Positions 19,814 through 29,449 of a stretch of 32,745 nt of DNA are shown piece by piece. Under the pieces are notes generated by a model. That model was not told the origin of the DNA and did no database searches. It saw nothing but the letters and a program-made list of their open reading frames with translations. How positions within the stretch are numbered: position 1 is the first letter of the stretch; the number at the start of each line of letters is the position of its first letter. Origin of the DNA: Candidatus Poribacteria bacterium (GTDB lineage Bacteria; Poribacteria; DTPJ01; WJIO01); contig WJIO01000208.1 in NCBI GenBank assembly GCA_014730235.1, positions 1-32,745 on the forward strand. The letters are read 5' to 3'. The position numbers and the translations under genes were made by a program.

Positions 19814-22783
19814 TCATCTTTCTTTGGGCATTCGTGGAAATAAGGTTTCCAGCAGTCCTATGACATATTCATTTACCATAGGTTTTATAGTCATTTTAAT
19901 CTGCAAATATGCCTCATAAGGTGTTATCCTGCCGGCTATCATGCTGGTTATAATATCGTCATGGGCGGATAAGTTTATATTTGCTTTTTCTGTTTTATCT
20001 GAAATTTTCACCTCGCTTTCGGAAATGTCTATACAAGCCCGGTATTTCTTACCTATAATATTAATTTTTCCACTCCATAATTTGTAGTCACTGTCTTTTA
20101 TGCGCTTTGATAAAAGCGAAGATATTTCTTTAAGCAGCATAGGTAGATTTATCATCTTAAACATCTTTACACCTCCGCTGCGCTCAAGCTGGTATCCATA
20201 ACCCAGGAGAATATCCCTGATATATTTCTTTTCTGCAAGATCACCTCTGAACATCAGAATTTTTGTAAAACCTTTATCCAGAAGGTTGTTATGAGTTGCG
20301 CATAATAAAGCCATACCTATACCTTTTCTGTTATCCGTTTCTTTTACATGTAAATCCCATAAAATCGCCTCTTTTTTATCATGACCTTGTCCGGTTTTAG
20401 TGAATCCAATTATTCCACTATCTTTTTCTGCCACTTTAATGACAGAACCGGGATTTTTATGGCTTTTTATTTTTATCGCTTCTACATCCAACATGTCTGA
20501 GTAAGTCTCTCTGGCTATTTCTGTCATTTTCACTTCATCCCCTGGCGAAAAATCCCTTATGTTGATTCCCTCCACTACTTTTGCTGTTTCTCTTTTTAGT
20601 TTTCCTGTCATATGAAAGCTTTGGCCTACGTCAATAAACCCAAAACTCCTATACATGGCATGGGCGTTATTTCGTGTTCCGGTATGGAGATAAGCGCAGG
20701 AACAATTTTTAATCAACGGATGCTCCATCATTTGCTTCATTGTCCATCTGGAAAGCCCCTTCCTGCGATACGCCGGATGAGTATGCACCCACTGCACATA
20801 AGCTCCGTTGACATGAATATTGCCGGGAAAATGGCTTATGCTGTCCATATCCATGTAGATATTAGCAACCCTTCGGCCCTGTATAGTGGGAAACATCCGC
20901 AGGTGGTCTTCTTCATATTCAATATCCATACTTAATATATTTTTACCATTTTTATCTTTTAATTCATCCAGGGATATTTTACATCCGGCCTTTTGAAGGG
21001 CATATACAGCATCAAGCTGAAAGAGATAATCCTGCTCTCTGGCTGTATCAAGCAAAAGTTCCTTAGCTGAATTAATCCCATGACGCACAAGAGCCAGAGA
21101 AGCTATTGCAGACAGAGCCAAATCTTCATCATTGCAGGCAATATCTTCAAGGACAGATACGGCCCGGCTGTCAGAAACTGTTGAAAGATACATAGCGGCG
21201 GTTGTACGTTTATATCTGTTTTCTGATTTCAGGTCAGTCATAATTTCTTTTTGGGGTTTCTTTATATCAATATACCAGCGAATTAAGCTACAGATAGCCT
21301 TATTTCTTTCACTCGCAGATTGATTTCTGTCCGCGATGGCTTTTTCCAGAATTTTTGGCACTTCGCTTTTAAATTCATCGCTGTCAAACGGTTTAATCGG
21401 CAGCGGGTGCATTGTCGTTCCTATTTCTTTGAACCAGGGATAAAGATCAGTCTCTAACCCTCGACTGAGAAAATAAATAAATATATCCATTTCGGAAAAA
21501 TATCCCGGTTTTAGTATTTTTTCAAAATCTTTATCCTTTTCTGTTGCTGCTTTTACTAGTTTTACCAGCGAATCATCACCGTATTTTTTTATAATTTTGT
21601 TTAATATCCACAAGGATTTGGGATGGTATATGTATGTCTTTGTGATGTCAAAATCTTTATCCTCTATATGATCGAAGATTTTCTGGTATATTTCCTCTGC
21701 TTCTTTCTCATAACCCAGTAACTTCATAGCCGAAAGACCGAAAAACTGCCTGATAACATCAAAACTAAAGCCAGCGTACCATATTATTTGTCCCAGTGAT
21801 CCAAAATCCATCTGGCTTGCCATTTCAACACCCAGGGCATAAGCAAGCTTAGCATCATTCATACTGACTCCAATAGAGATGATTGAGTCTCCCCAGTTAA
21901 AACGATGTATGGCTGAATTATTTATTTCTATTGTATAACTGGCATCTTCTCCCTTTGGAAATTTGTTAATTATATCTGTCTTAATTGTTTTTGCAAACTC
22001 CAAACATTTGTCCACCCTATCGTTGGTGAAATCATTATAATTTATAAATATCCCGTTATCTTCCTTTGATCTGTATTCCAGGGATATTTCATCGGGTACG
22101 TTTTCGTTACTCTTGATCCGGGATATATGATTACAGGATAACCAATCAATAAAGGTCTTGCATAATCTTAGGTTATAATACGAGAATTCCAGGTCGTTTA
22201 TTATTACAATCCTGCCTTTACCATATTTCAAAAATGCGCCAACGGGTTCTTTTGTATCAGCGTTTTCCAGAAAAACCTCCCCATTATCAGGTACACTGAT
22301 TATACAGCAATTAGCTACAGGTATATATTCAAGATCCAGACCTTTTAAGGCTGGATGAGAAAGCATGCGCAGGCTTTTTTTGTGGTATCCATCCAGTAAA
22401 TTGCTTCCGTCAAAAACTATTTCACCACTACAGCTTTCCAGAGGTAAAAATTCAGCACCAAATATCCGGGCAATTTTATTCATGCGCATAACATAAACAT
22501 TGTCGTCTACATATTTCTGGTATCTACTGCTGCTGGATGCTAAAAGCAATCCACCTCCGTTTTCCACGAATTTTTTTATAAGGTAAATCTCATCATTCCT
22601 GTATTCCAGGGGTGAGTAACCACAAATAGTTACAACATCGTAATTTTTCAATACCGACCATTTGAGATAATCCCTGTTATCAGTCGTAATGTAAATATCA
22701 TCGGGTTCAAGATCGACCAAAGCTTTGGACCAACCTGAATCTCTGGATTGTTCCACAAGGATATGAATTTTCTCACAAGCCAT
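19814..22783 (-). CDS. Giant fusion: ThuA/DUF4350-like + gluzincin-like remnant + HEAT + tandem GNAT + SCP2 (Eis-like)
   Basis: The 989-residue product is cytoplasmic, with no signal peptide. Residues 1-220 resemble the class-I-amidotransferase-like fold of ThuA/DUF4350 proteins (YDVVTICGYSPLEYRNDE; FVENGGGLLLASSSSRY; FLKYGKGRIVIINDLEF). Residues about 225-470 resemble an M60/gluzincin-type domain, but where HExxH would stand there is ALGVEMASQ, so it would be inactive. About 505-610 looks like HEAT repeats (RTTAAMYLSTVSDSRAVSVLEDI). Two acetyltransferase domains follow: GNAT1, with HPAYRRKGLSRWTM near 665, and GNAT2, with TDNRKGIGMALL near 812. The last ~85 residues (LWSGKINIIGKKYRACIDI...ITPYEAYLQIKMTIKP) look like SCP2. 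The GNAT-GNAT-SCP2 order is that of Eis-type N-acetyltransferases. A weak AAGGA site precedes the ATG. It is divergent from the signalling cassette. The acceptor substrate is unknown. Confidence 0.75.
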   Translation of the reverse strand: MACEKIHILVEQSRDSGWSKALVDLEPDDIYITTDNRDYLKWSVLKNYDVVTICGYSPLEYRNDEIYLIKKFVENGGGLLLASSSSRYQKYVDDNVYVMRMNKIARIFGAEFLPLESCSGEIVFDGSNLLDGYHKKSLRMLSHPALKGLDLEYIPVANCCIISVPDNGEVFLENADTKEPVGAFLKYGKGRIVIINDLEFSYYNLRLCKTFIDWLSCNHISRIKSNENVPDEISLEYRSKEDNGIFINYNDFTNDRVDKCLEFAKTIKTDIINKFPKGEDASYTIEINNSAIHRFNWGDSIISIGVSMNDAKLAYALGVEMASQMDFGSLGQIIWYAGFSFDVIRQFFGLSAMKLLGYEKEAEEIYQKIFDHIEDKDFDITKTYIYHPKSLWILNKIIKKYGDDSLVKLVKAATEKDKDFEKILKPGYFSEMDIFIYFLSRGLETDLYPWFKEIGTTMHPLPIKPFDSDEFKSEVPKILEKAIADRNQSASERNKAICSLIRWYIDIKKPQKEIMTDLKSENRYKRTTAAMYLSTVSDSRAVSVLEDIACNDEDLALSAIASLALVRHGINSAKELLLDTAREQDYLFQLDAVYALQKAGCKISLDELKDKNGKNILSMDIEYEEDHLRMFPTIQGRRVANIYMDMDSISHFPGNIHVNGAYVQWVHTHPAYRRKGLSRWTMKQMMEHPLIKNCSCAYLHTGTRNNAHAMYRSFGFIDVGQSFHMTGKLKRETAKVVEGINIRDFSPGDEVKMTEIARETYSDMLDVEAIKIKSHKNPGSVIKVAEKDSGIIGFTKTGQGHDKKEAILWDLHVKETDNRKGIGMALLCATHNNLLDKGFTKILMFRGDLAEKKYIRDILLGYGYQLERSGGVKMFKMINLPMLLKEISSLLSKRIKDSDYKLWSGKINIIGKKYRACIDISESEVKISDKTEKANINLSAHDDIITSMIAGRITPYEAYLQIKMTIKPMVNEYVIGLLETLFPRMPKER

Positions 22784-22931
22784 CTTTTAATCCTTTCGCA
22801 GCTAAACTTGATTTTCACAAATACTATATTAACCAATTTAGCATGCACTAAAAGCACTTGAATAGACCGATCTTCATGATGTGCAACGACTAAGCAGTAG
22901 AGATATATTGATCTTCCTTTCTAGGGGTTTT

Positions 22932-22982
22932 ATGGAGAAAAATAATATAACTGAATACTTGTTGTGGGGGAGTTTAGATTGA
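22932..22982 (+). CDS. Possible 16-residue leader peptide coupled to the vWA-LysM-FHA gene
   Basis: ATG GAG AAA ... GAT TGA encodes MEKNNITEYLLWGSLD. AGGGG lies four bases upstream. Its stop overlaps the next start by one base (TGATG), the classic arrangement for translational coupling. Against it, the start also sits in a possible -10 box (TTGATC-17-TATGGA), and both cannot be true. This is a tentative call. Confidence 0.25.
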   Translation: MEKNNITEYLLWGSLD

Positions 22983-24871
22983 TGAAAAAGATAAAAGCAT
23001 TAATATCCCTATTTGTGATTCTTTTTGTATTTCTGACTTTCAACTGTTTTGCTCAGAATAATAACACACAACCAAACGCTGATTTATGTTTTGTTATAGA
23101 TGTTTCCGGAAATATGACCGATGATGACACTGTATCTCTAATTAACAATATTACCGCAAAAACACTAAAAAGTGTTTCTGCAAACAGCAGGATATGTTTT
23201 ATAAAATTTTCAGCAAAACCCGAGCTTGTTATTCCCTTTACAAATATTTCAGAAGAGGATATGCTGGACAAATTTAAACAAACATTTGCCAGTTCCGAAA
23301 CTGAGAAACCGGCTCAAGCCAGAAATATAGTTGTAAAAAAGGGTGATACTCTGTGGGATCTGTCGGTAAAGTATTATGGTAATCCCTTTTTATGGAGAAA
23401 AATTGCAGAAGTAAACAACATCAGCAGATCAAAAGAATCCGATATACCTGTTGGTACTAAAATAATAATTCCGGATTTAGAGAGAAAGCTTCATATTGAC
23501 TCTCCTGAAAATTCTGAACACTCAAATATACCATCGGCTATAGAGAGAGCTATATATGAGTTAAAGCAAAATGGCAGAGCAGATTCCTCAAAAAGTATAA
23601 TTCTAATAACTAATGGCCTGATTAATATTGAAGACAGTCCAAAGGCAGTGGAAAAATACAGGTGGCTTAAGGAAGATCTGGCAAAAGAAAGCAAAAATGC
23701 AGGTATAAAAATATTCAGCTTTTTGTTTCATGAAAACGCAGAATTTGAGCTTATGCAAACTCTTGCCCAGAGAACCGGTGGTGATTATTATCGAATAAAA
23801 CAAACTGAAAACATAACTCCTGCCGTAAATAGCATGATAAAAATACTGCATAAAACTGAGGAAAAACCCACCCCCCAACCTCTGGTAAAACAAAAGGTTG
23901 TAAAAGATGAAAAAGCTGGCATTCCGTTAAGTTTGATTATCGCATCTGCCGCCGGTCTAGTTATTCTGGGTTCTGCTGCAGCATTTGTTTTGACCAAAAA
24001 GCGCAAAGGTTCCGGTGTTAGTAAGGGTAAAATCCCAGAAGCCTGTCTTGTGGATGTTGAAGGAGTTACCGATAATAATACATATATTATTGATAAACCC
24101 TTTGTTACCATTGGTAGATTAAAAGGAGACAACGTTGATATAGTAATTAATCAAAGTACTGTATCCAGTACTCATGCCCAGATAAGGTATAGAGACCGCC
24201 GCTTTTATCTTGTGGATCTGGGAAGCACCAACGGTACATATCTGAACGAAGAAAAAGACCGCATAACCGGCGAAGTAAGTCTTGAAAGCGGAGACATAAT
24301 CATTCTGGATCAATATAAGTTTAGATTTATGATACGGGGTAAGGCTTCTCAACACAAAACAACAGATAAAAGACAGGTGGTAAAACCACAAACCCAAACT
24401 GTGCAACCCCCTAAAAGCGGCGTAACACAGATAAATCCAGCCCATCGAACAGGAACAATGATTTCCACAGGTAAAAATGATGAATCAGCCAAGGATATAA
24501 AAATGCCTGAAGCGTATCTTGTAGATACAGGAAGCGTTACAGGTGAAAGGATGTATAGAATTTCAAAACCGCTGATGAGGATTGGACGACTGAATCGAGA
24601 GGATATAGATATTATTATCGAAAAGAATACGGTTTCAGCTATCCACGCCCAAATTGAATATAAAAATAACAAATTTTTCATTTCAGATCTGGGTAGCAGA
24701 AATGGAACCTATCTGAACGATACAAAAGAAAAGATAACAACCGAAACGGAACTTAACTGTAACGATATATTATATTTTGATCAATATAGATTTAAATTCC
24801 TGGTGCGCGGGCAAAATGATCAAAACAAAACTGAAATTAGTGTAAAGAGTAATCAAACAACTACCAGTTAA
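22982..24871 (+). CDS. Transmembrane vWA protein with LysM insertion and two FHA domains
   Basis: This is a membrane adaptor of a phosphosignalling cassette, 629 residues from the ATG at 22982. GGGGGAG sits nine bases upstream, whereas the ORF-track GTG start overlaps that site. A signal peptide (about 1-24) precedes the first half of a vWA domain (34-106: ADLCFVIDVSGNM, with a DxSGN variant of the MIDAS DxSxS). A LysM domain (about 116-165: VVKKGDTLWDLSVKYYGNPFLWRKIAEVNN) interrupts it. The vWA second half follows (about 180-290: SIILITNGL; IKIFSFLF; GGDYYRI). One membrane helix (about 316-338) leads to two FHA domains (about 354-453 and 510-610) with GR, S.xHA and the STNGTYLN or SRNGTYLN motif. 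The outside would bind peptidoglycan and the inside phosphothreonine proteins. The kinase gene starts about 40 bp downstream. Confidence 0.88.
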   Translation: MKKIKALISLFVILFVFLTFNCFAQNNNTQPNADLCFVIDVSGNMTDDDTVSLINNITAKTLKSVSANSRICFIKFSAKPELVIPFTNISEEDMLDKFKQTFASSETEKPAQARNIVVKKGDTLWDLSVKYYGNPFLWRKIAEVNNISRSKESDIPVGTKIIIPDLERKLHIDSPENSEHSNIPSAIERAIYELKQNGRADSSKSIILITNGLINIEDSPKAVEKYRWLKEDLAKESKNAGIKIFSFLFHENAEFELMQTLAQRTGGDYYRIKQTENITPAVNSMIKILHKTEEKPTPQPLVKQKVVKDEKAGIPLSLIIASAAGLVILGSAAAFVLTKKRKGSGVSKGKIPEACLVDVEGVTDNNTYIIDKPFVTIGRLKGDNVDIVINQSTVSSTHAQIRYRDRRFYLVDLGSTNGTYLNEEKDRITGEVSLESGDIIILDQYKFRFMIRGKASQHKTTDKRQVVKPQTQTVQPPKSGVTQINPAHRTGTMISTGKNDESAKDIKMPEAYLVDTGSVTGERMYRISKPLMRIGRLNREDIDIIIEKNTVSAIHAQIEYKNNKFFISDLGSRNGTYLNDTKEKITTETELNCNDILYFDQYRFKFLVRGQNDQNKTEISVKSNQTTTS

Positions 24872-24910
24872 ATATAACTTCAGGAAAACAAAGTTTGAAT
24901 GAGGGACAAA

Positions 24911-27900
24911 ATGTCACTTTTTTCCAAAATTGGGGATTTCTTCAGAAATTTTATCGGCGGTAAATCCAAAAAGTCCAACACCGAAGTTCCCACAGAAAAT
25001 AAACCTGCTGCAGGAACCGCACTCCGAACAGAATTAAGAACACAACTCAGAACAAAAATGAGTCCCATAGCTCCGGAATTAAGCGCAAAACAACTGGCTG
25101 AACAGCATGGATGGATGGACGGCCAAAAAAGTCAGCTTAGAATCTGGGAAAAGGGGGATATCATACTCGATACGTATCAAGTACTAAATGTGATTGCCGG
25201 TGGTATGGGATATGTCTATATTGTTGAGCACATGGACTGGAATGTTAAGATGGCTGTTAAATCTCCAAACCAGATGATGCTCTCGGATGAAATTCTTTTT
25301 ACACGTGTTCTTAAGGAAGCCGATTCCTGGATTGAATTGGGATTACACCCCCATATAGCTTACTGCTATTATGTCCGTCAATTGGAGAATATACCCCATA
25401 TATTTATTGAATATGTAGACGGTGGTAGTATGCGGGATTGGATCGTTGAAGGCAAATGCAAGGATCTGAAAGTCGGTATTGATCTGGCAATACAGTTTTG
25501 TCATGGTATGATTTACGCCCACAGCTTTGGTATGATCCATAGGGACATAAAACCGGAGAATATTCTTATCACACAGGATGGAACTCTGAAAATAACGGAC
25601 TTTGGTATAGCAAGAACCGGAGGCACAGAAGAAATCGAGATTAATTCCGATATAGAGATAGATGAAGAATTAAAACCTGATAATAAAAATACTACGTCTG
25701 TAGGTTCTATCATGGGAACTGCTGAATATATGTCCCCTGAACAATATAGGGATCCACATGGTGTAGATAAACGTGCTGATATTTATTCTTTTGGTGTATG
25801 TTTATATGAAATGTTCTGTAATGGCTTTCCTTACAGCAGTCCAGTAGAGGGACGAAAACCAGAGGAAAAACCTTTTGAACCCAGAAAAATGAGAAAAGGT
25901 TTGCCCGAAACTCTGGAAAGTATTTTGAAAAAAAGCGTCGCCTGGGATCCGGAAGAACGGCTTAATTCCTTTGATGAAATGCTGGAGATGCTGGTAGCTG
26001 TATACTATGAGGAATTTAATGAAGTAGCGCCTCATGCCCAGTTGAGAGATGCGGGACTAAGGGCTCAGGGTTTGAATAACAGGGCTGTTTCGTATGTGGA
26101 ATTAGGAAGGAAAAAAGAGGCTATAAAGCTATGGAGGGAAGCACTTAAGGAAGACCCTCAACACATAGAGGCAACTTATAACCTTGGTATAACCCTCTGG
26201 CGCAATGGTGATCATACAGACGATGAGCTTATACAGCAGTTAAGAGCTATAAAAACAAGCCATAAAAATCTCTGGCTTATTGACTATCTTATCGCCCTGG
26301 TGCATCTGGAAAGGGGTGACGCTGAATCATCTATACCACTTTTAAGAGAAGCCGCAACAAAACTGCCCCCGGATACAAGCGATGCTGCTCAGATTCAATC
26401 CGCTCTGGAACTGGCTCAATCCTCTGAAATTGTAGCAGCCAGATGTATAAGAACTTTTGACGGGCAAAATTCTGACATCAGGTCTGTATGTCTGACAGAG
26501 GACAGCCTGTATGCTGTATGCATATGTGAAAATGGAATAATTTACCTTTGGGACGTAAGTTCAGGAGAAATGCTACAGGAAATTCAGGCCCATAACAGCG
26601 AGGCCCATTCTATTTGTTTCAGCAACGATGGACTCTATATGGCTTCATCCAGCAATGACAAGACAGTGAAGCTGTGGGATGTTGAAACGGGAAATTGTGT
26701 TCGTACTCTTGAAGGTCATAAAGGATATGTTAATTCTGTACATATAAGCAGGGATAACAAATATATACTTTCCGGCAGCTCTGATGAAACCATGAAGTTG
26801 TGGAGCATAGAAAACGGTCAATGTGTAAACACTTTCGAACATGATAATGATGTTATCAGATCTGTATATCTCAGCGAAGACAACTCAAAAGCCGTTTCAG
26901 GAAGTAATGATGGTATAGTAAGAATATGGGACGTTAAGATAGGTGAATGCCTGAAGCTTTTAGAAGGCCATGCCGGTTATGTAACTTCTGTTTGTATGAG
27001 TGGAAATGGTAAGAATGTGCTTTCAGGAAGCCATGATAAATCAGTTTGTTTCTGGAATCTGGAAACAGATGAGTGTCTGAAAAGATTTGAAGGTCATAAA
27101 AGTTTTGTATGCTCTGTCAGTCTAAGCACAGATGGTCGCTATGCCTTATCTGGAAGCGATGATAAAACCATAAGGCTCTGGGATACTCATACCGGAAAAT
27201 GCCTTCGAACTCTGGAAGGTCATGATGGTTTTGTCAGGGATGTTCATCTGAGTTCTGATGGGCGATACGCCCTGTCAGGGGCTTCTGATAGAACACTTAT
27301 GCTCTGGGAACTGCCGTTAAGATGTCTGAGAATATTTGAAGGACATGAATCAGAAATTCATTCCGTTTGCATAAGCTCTGACGGAAGATATGCAATAACA
27401 GGAAGCGGTATATATGGTCAGGATAATGTCCTTCGACTGTGGGATGTCTGGACAAAGCAGTGCCTAAAGACATTCAAAGGACATACAGGCGTCGTATCCT
27501 CAGTATTTATGAGCAGGGATGGTTCTCTGGCTGTCTCAGGAAGCTATGATAACACTGTCAGATTATGGAATATGGAATCCGGGCAATGTATGAGGGTTTT
27601 TGAAGGACATTCTGATTATGTCAACACTGTATACATAACCAGAGATAACCGTTATGTTATTTCGGGCAGCAGTGATAATACCATAAAAATATGGGACACA
27701 GGTTCCGGATTGTGCCAAAAAACCCTTAAAGGTCATTCAGGATATGTAAACTCCGTATATACCACAAGTGATGATCTTAACCTCATCTCAGCAGGTAATG
27801 ACAAAAGCCTGCGTTTTTGGAATATAGAATCTGGTGAATGTATAAAAGTTTTTGAAGGTCATAATGACAATGTAAATTCTGTATGTATAACTAAAGATGA

Positions 27901-29410
27901 CAAAAGAGCTTTATCTGCCAGTGATGATAACACTGTCCGTATCTGGGATGTAAATACAGGTGAGTGTTTGAAAACTCTGGAGGGTCACAAAGGTTCAGCA
28001 ACGTCTGTATGTGTTAGCGAAAACAGCCGATATGCTCTGTCGGGAAGTAAAGATAAAACCCTTAGACTTTGGAATATAGAAACAGGTCAATGTCTGCGTA
28101 CTTTTGAAGGGCATACGGAAGAGGTAACTTCTATATATATCAGCGATGATCAAAGCTATGTGCTTTCGGTGGGCAAAGACAGAAATATGATAATGTGGGA
28201 GCAGCCTTTTGAACAATCAGGAACCTTCCCGCTCCGGCTTTCCAGGTCTATGTCCCACGCAGATCTGGTGGAGCTTGAAGCAAAAGCCAAAGAACTTTTG
28301 TCTAAAGCCGAAGATGCCTTATCTCAAAAAAGACTTAATGAAGCTCTTAATTTTGCCCAGGAATTAAGGGAATTGCCCGGTTATGAAAGGGCTGCCGAAA
28401 GTATGGATTTCTGGCGCAGACTATCTATGGTTTGTGAAAAGACAGGTGTCAAATCAGCATGGTACGTAAGAACCATGGAAGGACATAAAGATGGTGTATC
28501 ATCAGTAGTTATTACCGATGACGGAAAATATATAATTTCAGGTAGTATGGACGATACAATTAAGTTATGGGAAACGGAAACTGGTGAATGTCTTAAAATT
28601 TTTGAAGGTCATACCATGGACGTTCGGGCCATATCCATTAACTCCAACGGTAGATTCATCCTTTCTGGTGGAAGAGATAACACCATGAGATTGTGGAACG
28701 TTGAGTCCGGTGAGTGTCTCAGAGTATTTGATGATGGTGTTGGAAGTGTCTCATCAATTGATTTGAGTAAAGACGGGCGATTTGCCATATCCACAGGTGT
28801 TTCCAGTGAAGATAATAAGTCTGAAAATCTTATAAAACTGTGGAATACACTTACAGGTGAATGTCTGAAAATATTTGCCGGTCATACTAAATGGGTAAAT
28901 TCTATATGTCTTAGTGAAGATGAAAGGTATATTCTTTCAGGCAGCTATGATTCTGATCTGAGACTCTGGGAAATGTCAACAGGAAGGTGTATTAAGATAC
29001 TTGAAGGTCATGAAAGCTCTGTAAGTTCCGTATCATTCAGTCCTGATGGAGCTTACGCCCTTTCTGGTGGACATGACGGAACAATCAGATACTGGGATGT
29101 AACATCAGGGGAGTGTCTGAAGATATTGGAAGGTCATAATGATTGGGTCAATTCTGTAAAGTTTACTAAAGATGGTGTTTATGCCTTATCGGGTAGCAAA
29201 GATAAATCTGTCAGGTTATGGAATATAAAAACGGGTAATTGTCTGCATATTTTTGAAGGACATACCCACTGGGTTAATTCTGTATGTATAAGCTTTGATG
29301 GTCAATACGCAGTATCTGCAAGTGAGGACGAATCAATAAGGTTGTATGAACTCGATTGGGAACTGGAAGCAAAACAGTTGGCCAAGGCGTTTAATTATAA
29401 TAGGAGATAG
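24911..29410 (+). CDS. Ser/Thr protein kinase with helical region and 21 WD40 repeats
   Basis: This is a cytoplasmic Hanks-type kinase, 1499 residues from ATG 24911. The track start at 24899 is 12 bases earlier, but GAGGG five bases before 24911 favours the later one. Numbering here follows the track ORF. The kinase domain (about 92-370) has the loop AGGMGYVY, K121 (MAVK), HRDIKPEN (D216), DFG (D234) and MSPEQY, so it should be active. An acidic insert (IEINSDIEIDEELKPD) follows DFG. TPR-like helices (about 385-510) lead to 14 WD40 repeats (515-1108), a helical linker (1109-1190, LVELEAKAKELLSKAEDAL) and 7 more repeats (1191-1503). The blades have the consensus EGH...VNSV...DG.Y.LSGS.D.T.RLWD...G.CL. 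There is no transmembrane helix. It sits between the FHA adaptor and a PP2C phosphatase in one operon. Confidence 0.95.
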   Translation: MSLFSKIGDFFRNFIGGKSKKSNTEVPTENKPAAGTALRTELRTQLRTKMSPIAPELSAKQLAEQHGWMDGQKSQLRIWEKGDIILDTYQVLNVIAGGMGYVYIVEHMDWNVKMAVKSPNQMMLSDEILFTRVLKEADSWIELGLHPHIAYCYYVRQLENIPHIFIEYVDGGSMRDWIVEGKCKDLKVGIDLAIQFCHGMIYAHSFGMIHRDIKPENILITQDGTLKITDFGIARTGGTEEIEINSDIEIDEELKPDNKNTTSVGSIMGTAEYMSPEQYRDPHGVDKRADIYSFGVCLYEMFCNGFPYSSPVEGRKPEEKPFEPRKMRKGLPETLESILKKSVAWDPEERLNSFDEMLEMLVAVYYEEFNEVAPHAQLRDAGLRAQGLNNRAVSYVELGRKKEAIKLWREALKEDPQHIEATYNLGITLWRNGDHTDDELIQQLRAIKTSHKNLWLIDYLIALVHLERGDAESSIPLLREAATKLPPDTSDAAQIQSALELAQSSEIVAARCIRTFDGQNSDIRSVCLTEDSLYAVCICENGIIYLWDVSSGEMLQEIQAHNSEAHSICFSNDGLYMASSSNDKTVKLWDVETGNCVRTLEGHKGYVNSVHISRDNKYILSGSSDETMKLWSIENGQCVNTFEHDNDVIRSVYLSEDNSKAVSGSNDGIVRIWDVKIGECLKLLEGHAGYVTSVCMSGNGKNVLSGSHDKSVCFWNLETDECLKRFEGHKSFVCSVSLSTDGRYALSGSDDKTIRLWDTHTGKCLRTLEGHDGFVRDVHLSSDGRYALSGASDRTLMLWELPLRCLRIFEGHESEIHSVCISSDGRYAITGSGIYGQDNVLRLWDVWTKQCLKTFKGHTGVVSSVFMSRDGSLAVSGSYDNTVRLWNMESGQCMRVFEGHSDYVNTVYITRDNRYVISGSSDNTIKIWDTGSGLCQKTLKGHSGYVNSVYTTSDDLNLISAGNDKSLRFWNIESGECIKVFEGHNDNVNSVCITKDDKRALSASDDNTVRIWDVNTGECLKTLEGHKGSATSVCVSENSRYALSGSKDKTLRLWNIETGQCLRTFEGHTEEVTSIYISDDQSYVLSVGKDRNMIMWEQPFEQSGTFPLRLSRSMSHADLVELEAKAKELLSKAEDALSQKRLNEALNFAQELRELPGYERAAESMDFWRRLSMVCEKTGVKSAWYVRTMEGHKDGVSSVVITDDGKYIISGSMDDTIKLWETETGECLKIFEGHTMDVRAISINSNGRFILSGGRDNTMRLWNVESGECLRVFDDGVGSVSSIDLSKDGRFAISTGVSSEDNKSENLIKLWNTLTGECLKIFAGHTKWVNSICLSEDERYILSGSYDSDLRLWEMSTGRCIKILEGHESSVSSVSFSPDGAYALSGGHDGTIRYWDVTSGECLKILEGHNDWVNSVKFTKDGVYALSGSKDKSVRLWNIKTGNCLHIFEGHTHWVNSVCISFDGQYAVSASEDESIRLYELDWELEAKQLAKAFNYNRR
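26441..29407 (+). repeat. WD40-coding tandem repeat array, 14 + 7 units of about 126 bp
   Basis: Twenty-one in-frame units code for WD40 blades. Units 1-14 span about 26441-28222 and units 15-21 span 28469-29407. Most are exactly 42 codons; units 8 and 17 are longer through insertions (GSGIYGQDNV and STGVSSEDNKSEN). The 14+7 count fits three seven-bladed propellers. Confidence 0.9.
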
Positions 29411-29449
29411 TATTGCTTGATGTCTATACTGAATAAAAGAGGTAAAAGC

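Noticed and set aside
22805-22863. TTTAG...CTAAA inverted repeat and a possible TTAGTG-17-TATAGT promoter for the 989-aa gene
   Set aside because: Five-base arms and a poor -35 box are not enough to distinguish this from chance in AT-rich DNA.
26441-29407. Regular repeats of about 126 bp that might suggest a CRISPR or satellite array
   Set aside because: All units are in frame and code for WD40 blades; there are no short constant repeats with unique spacers.
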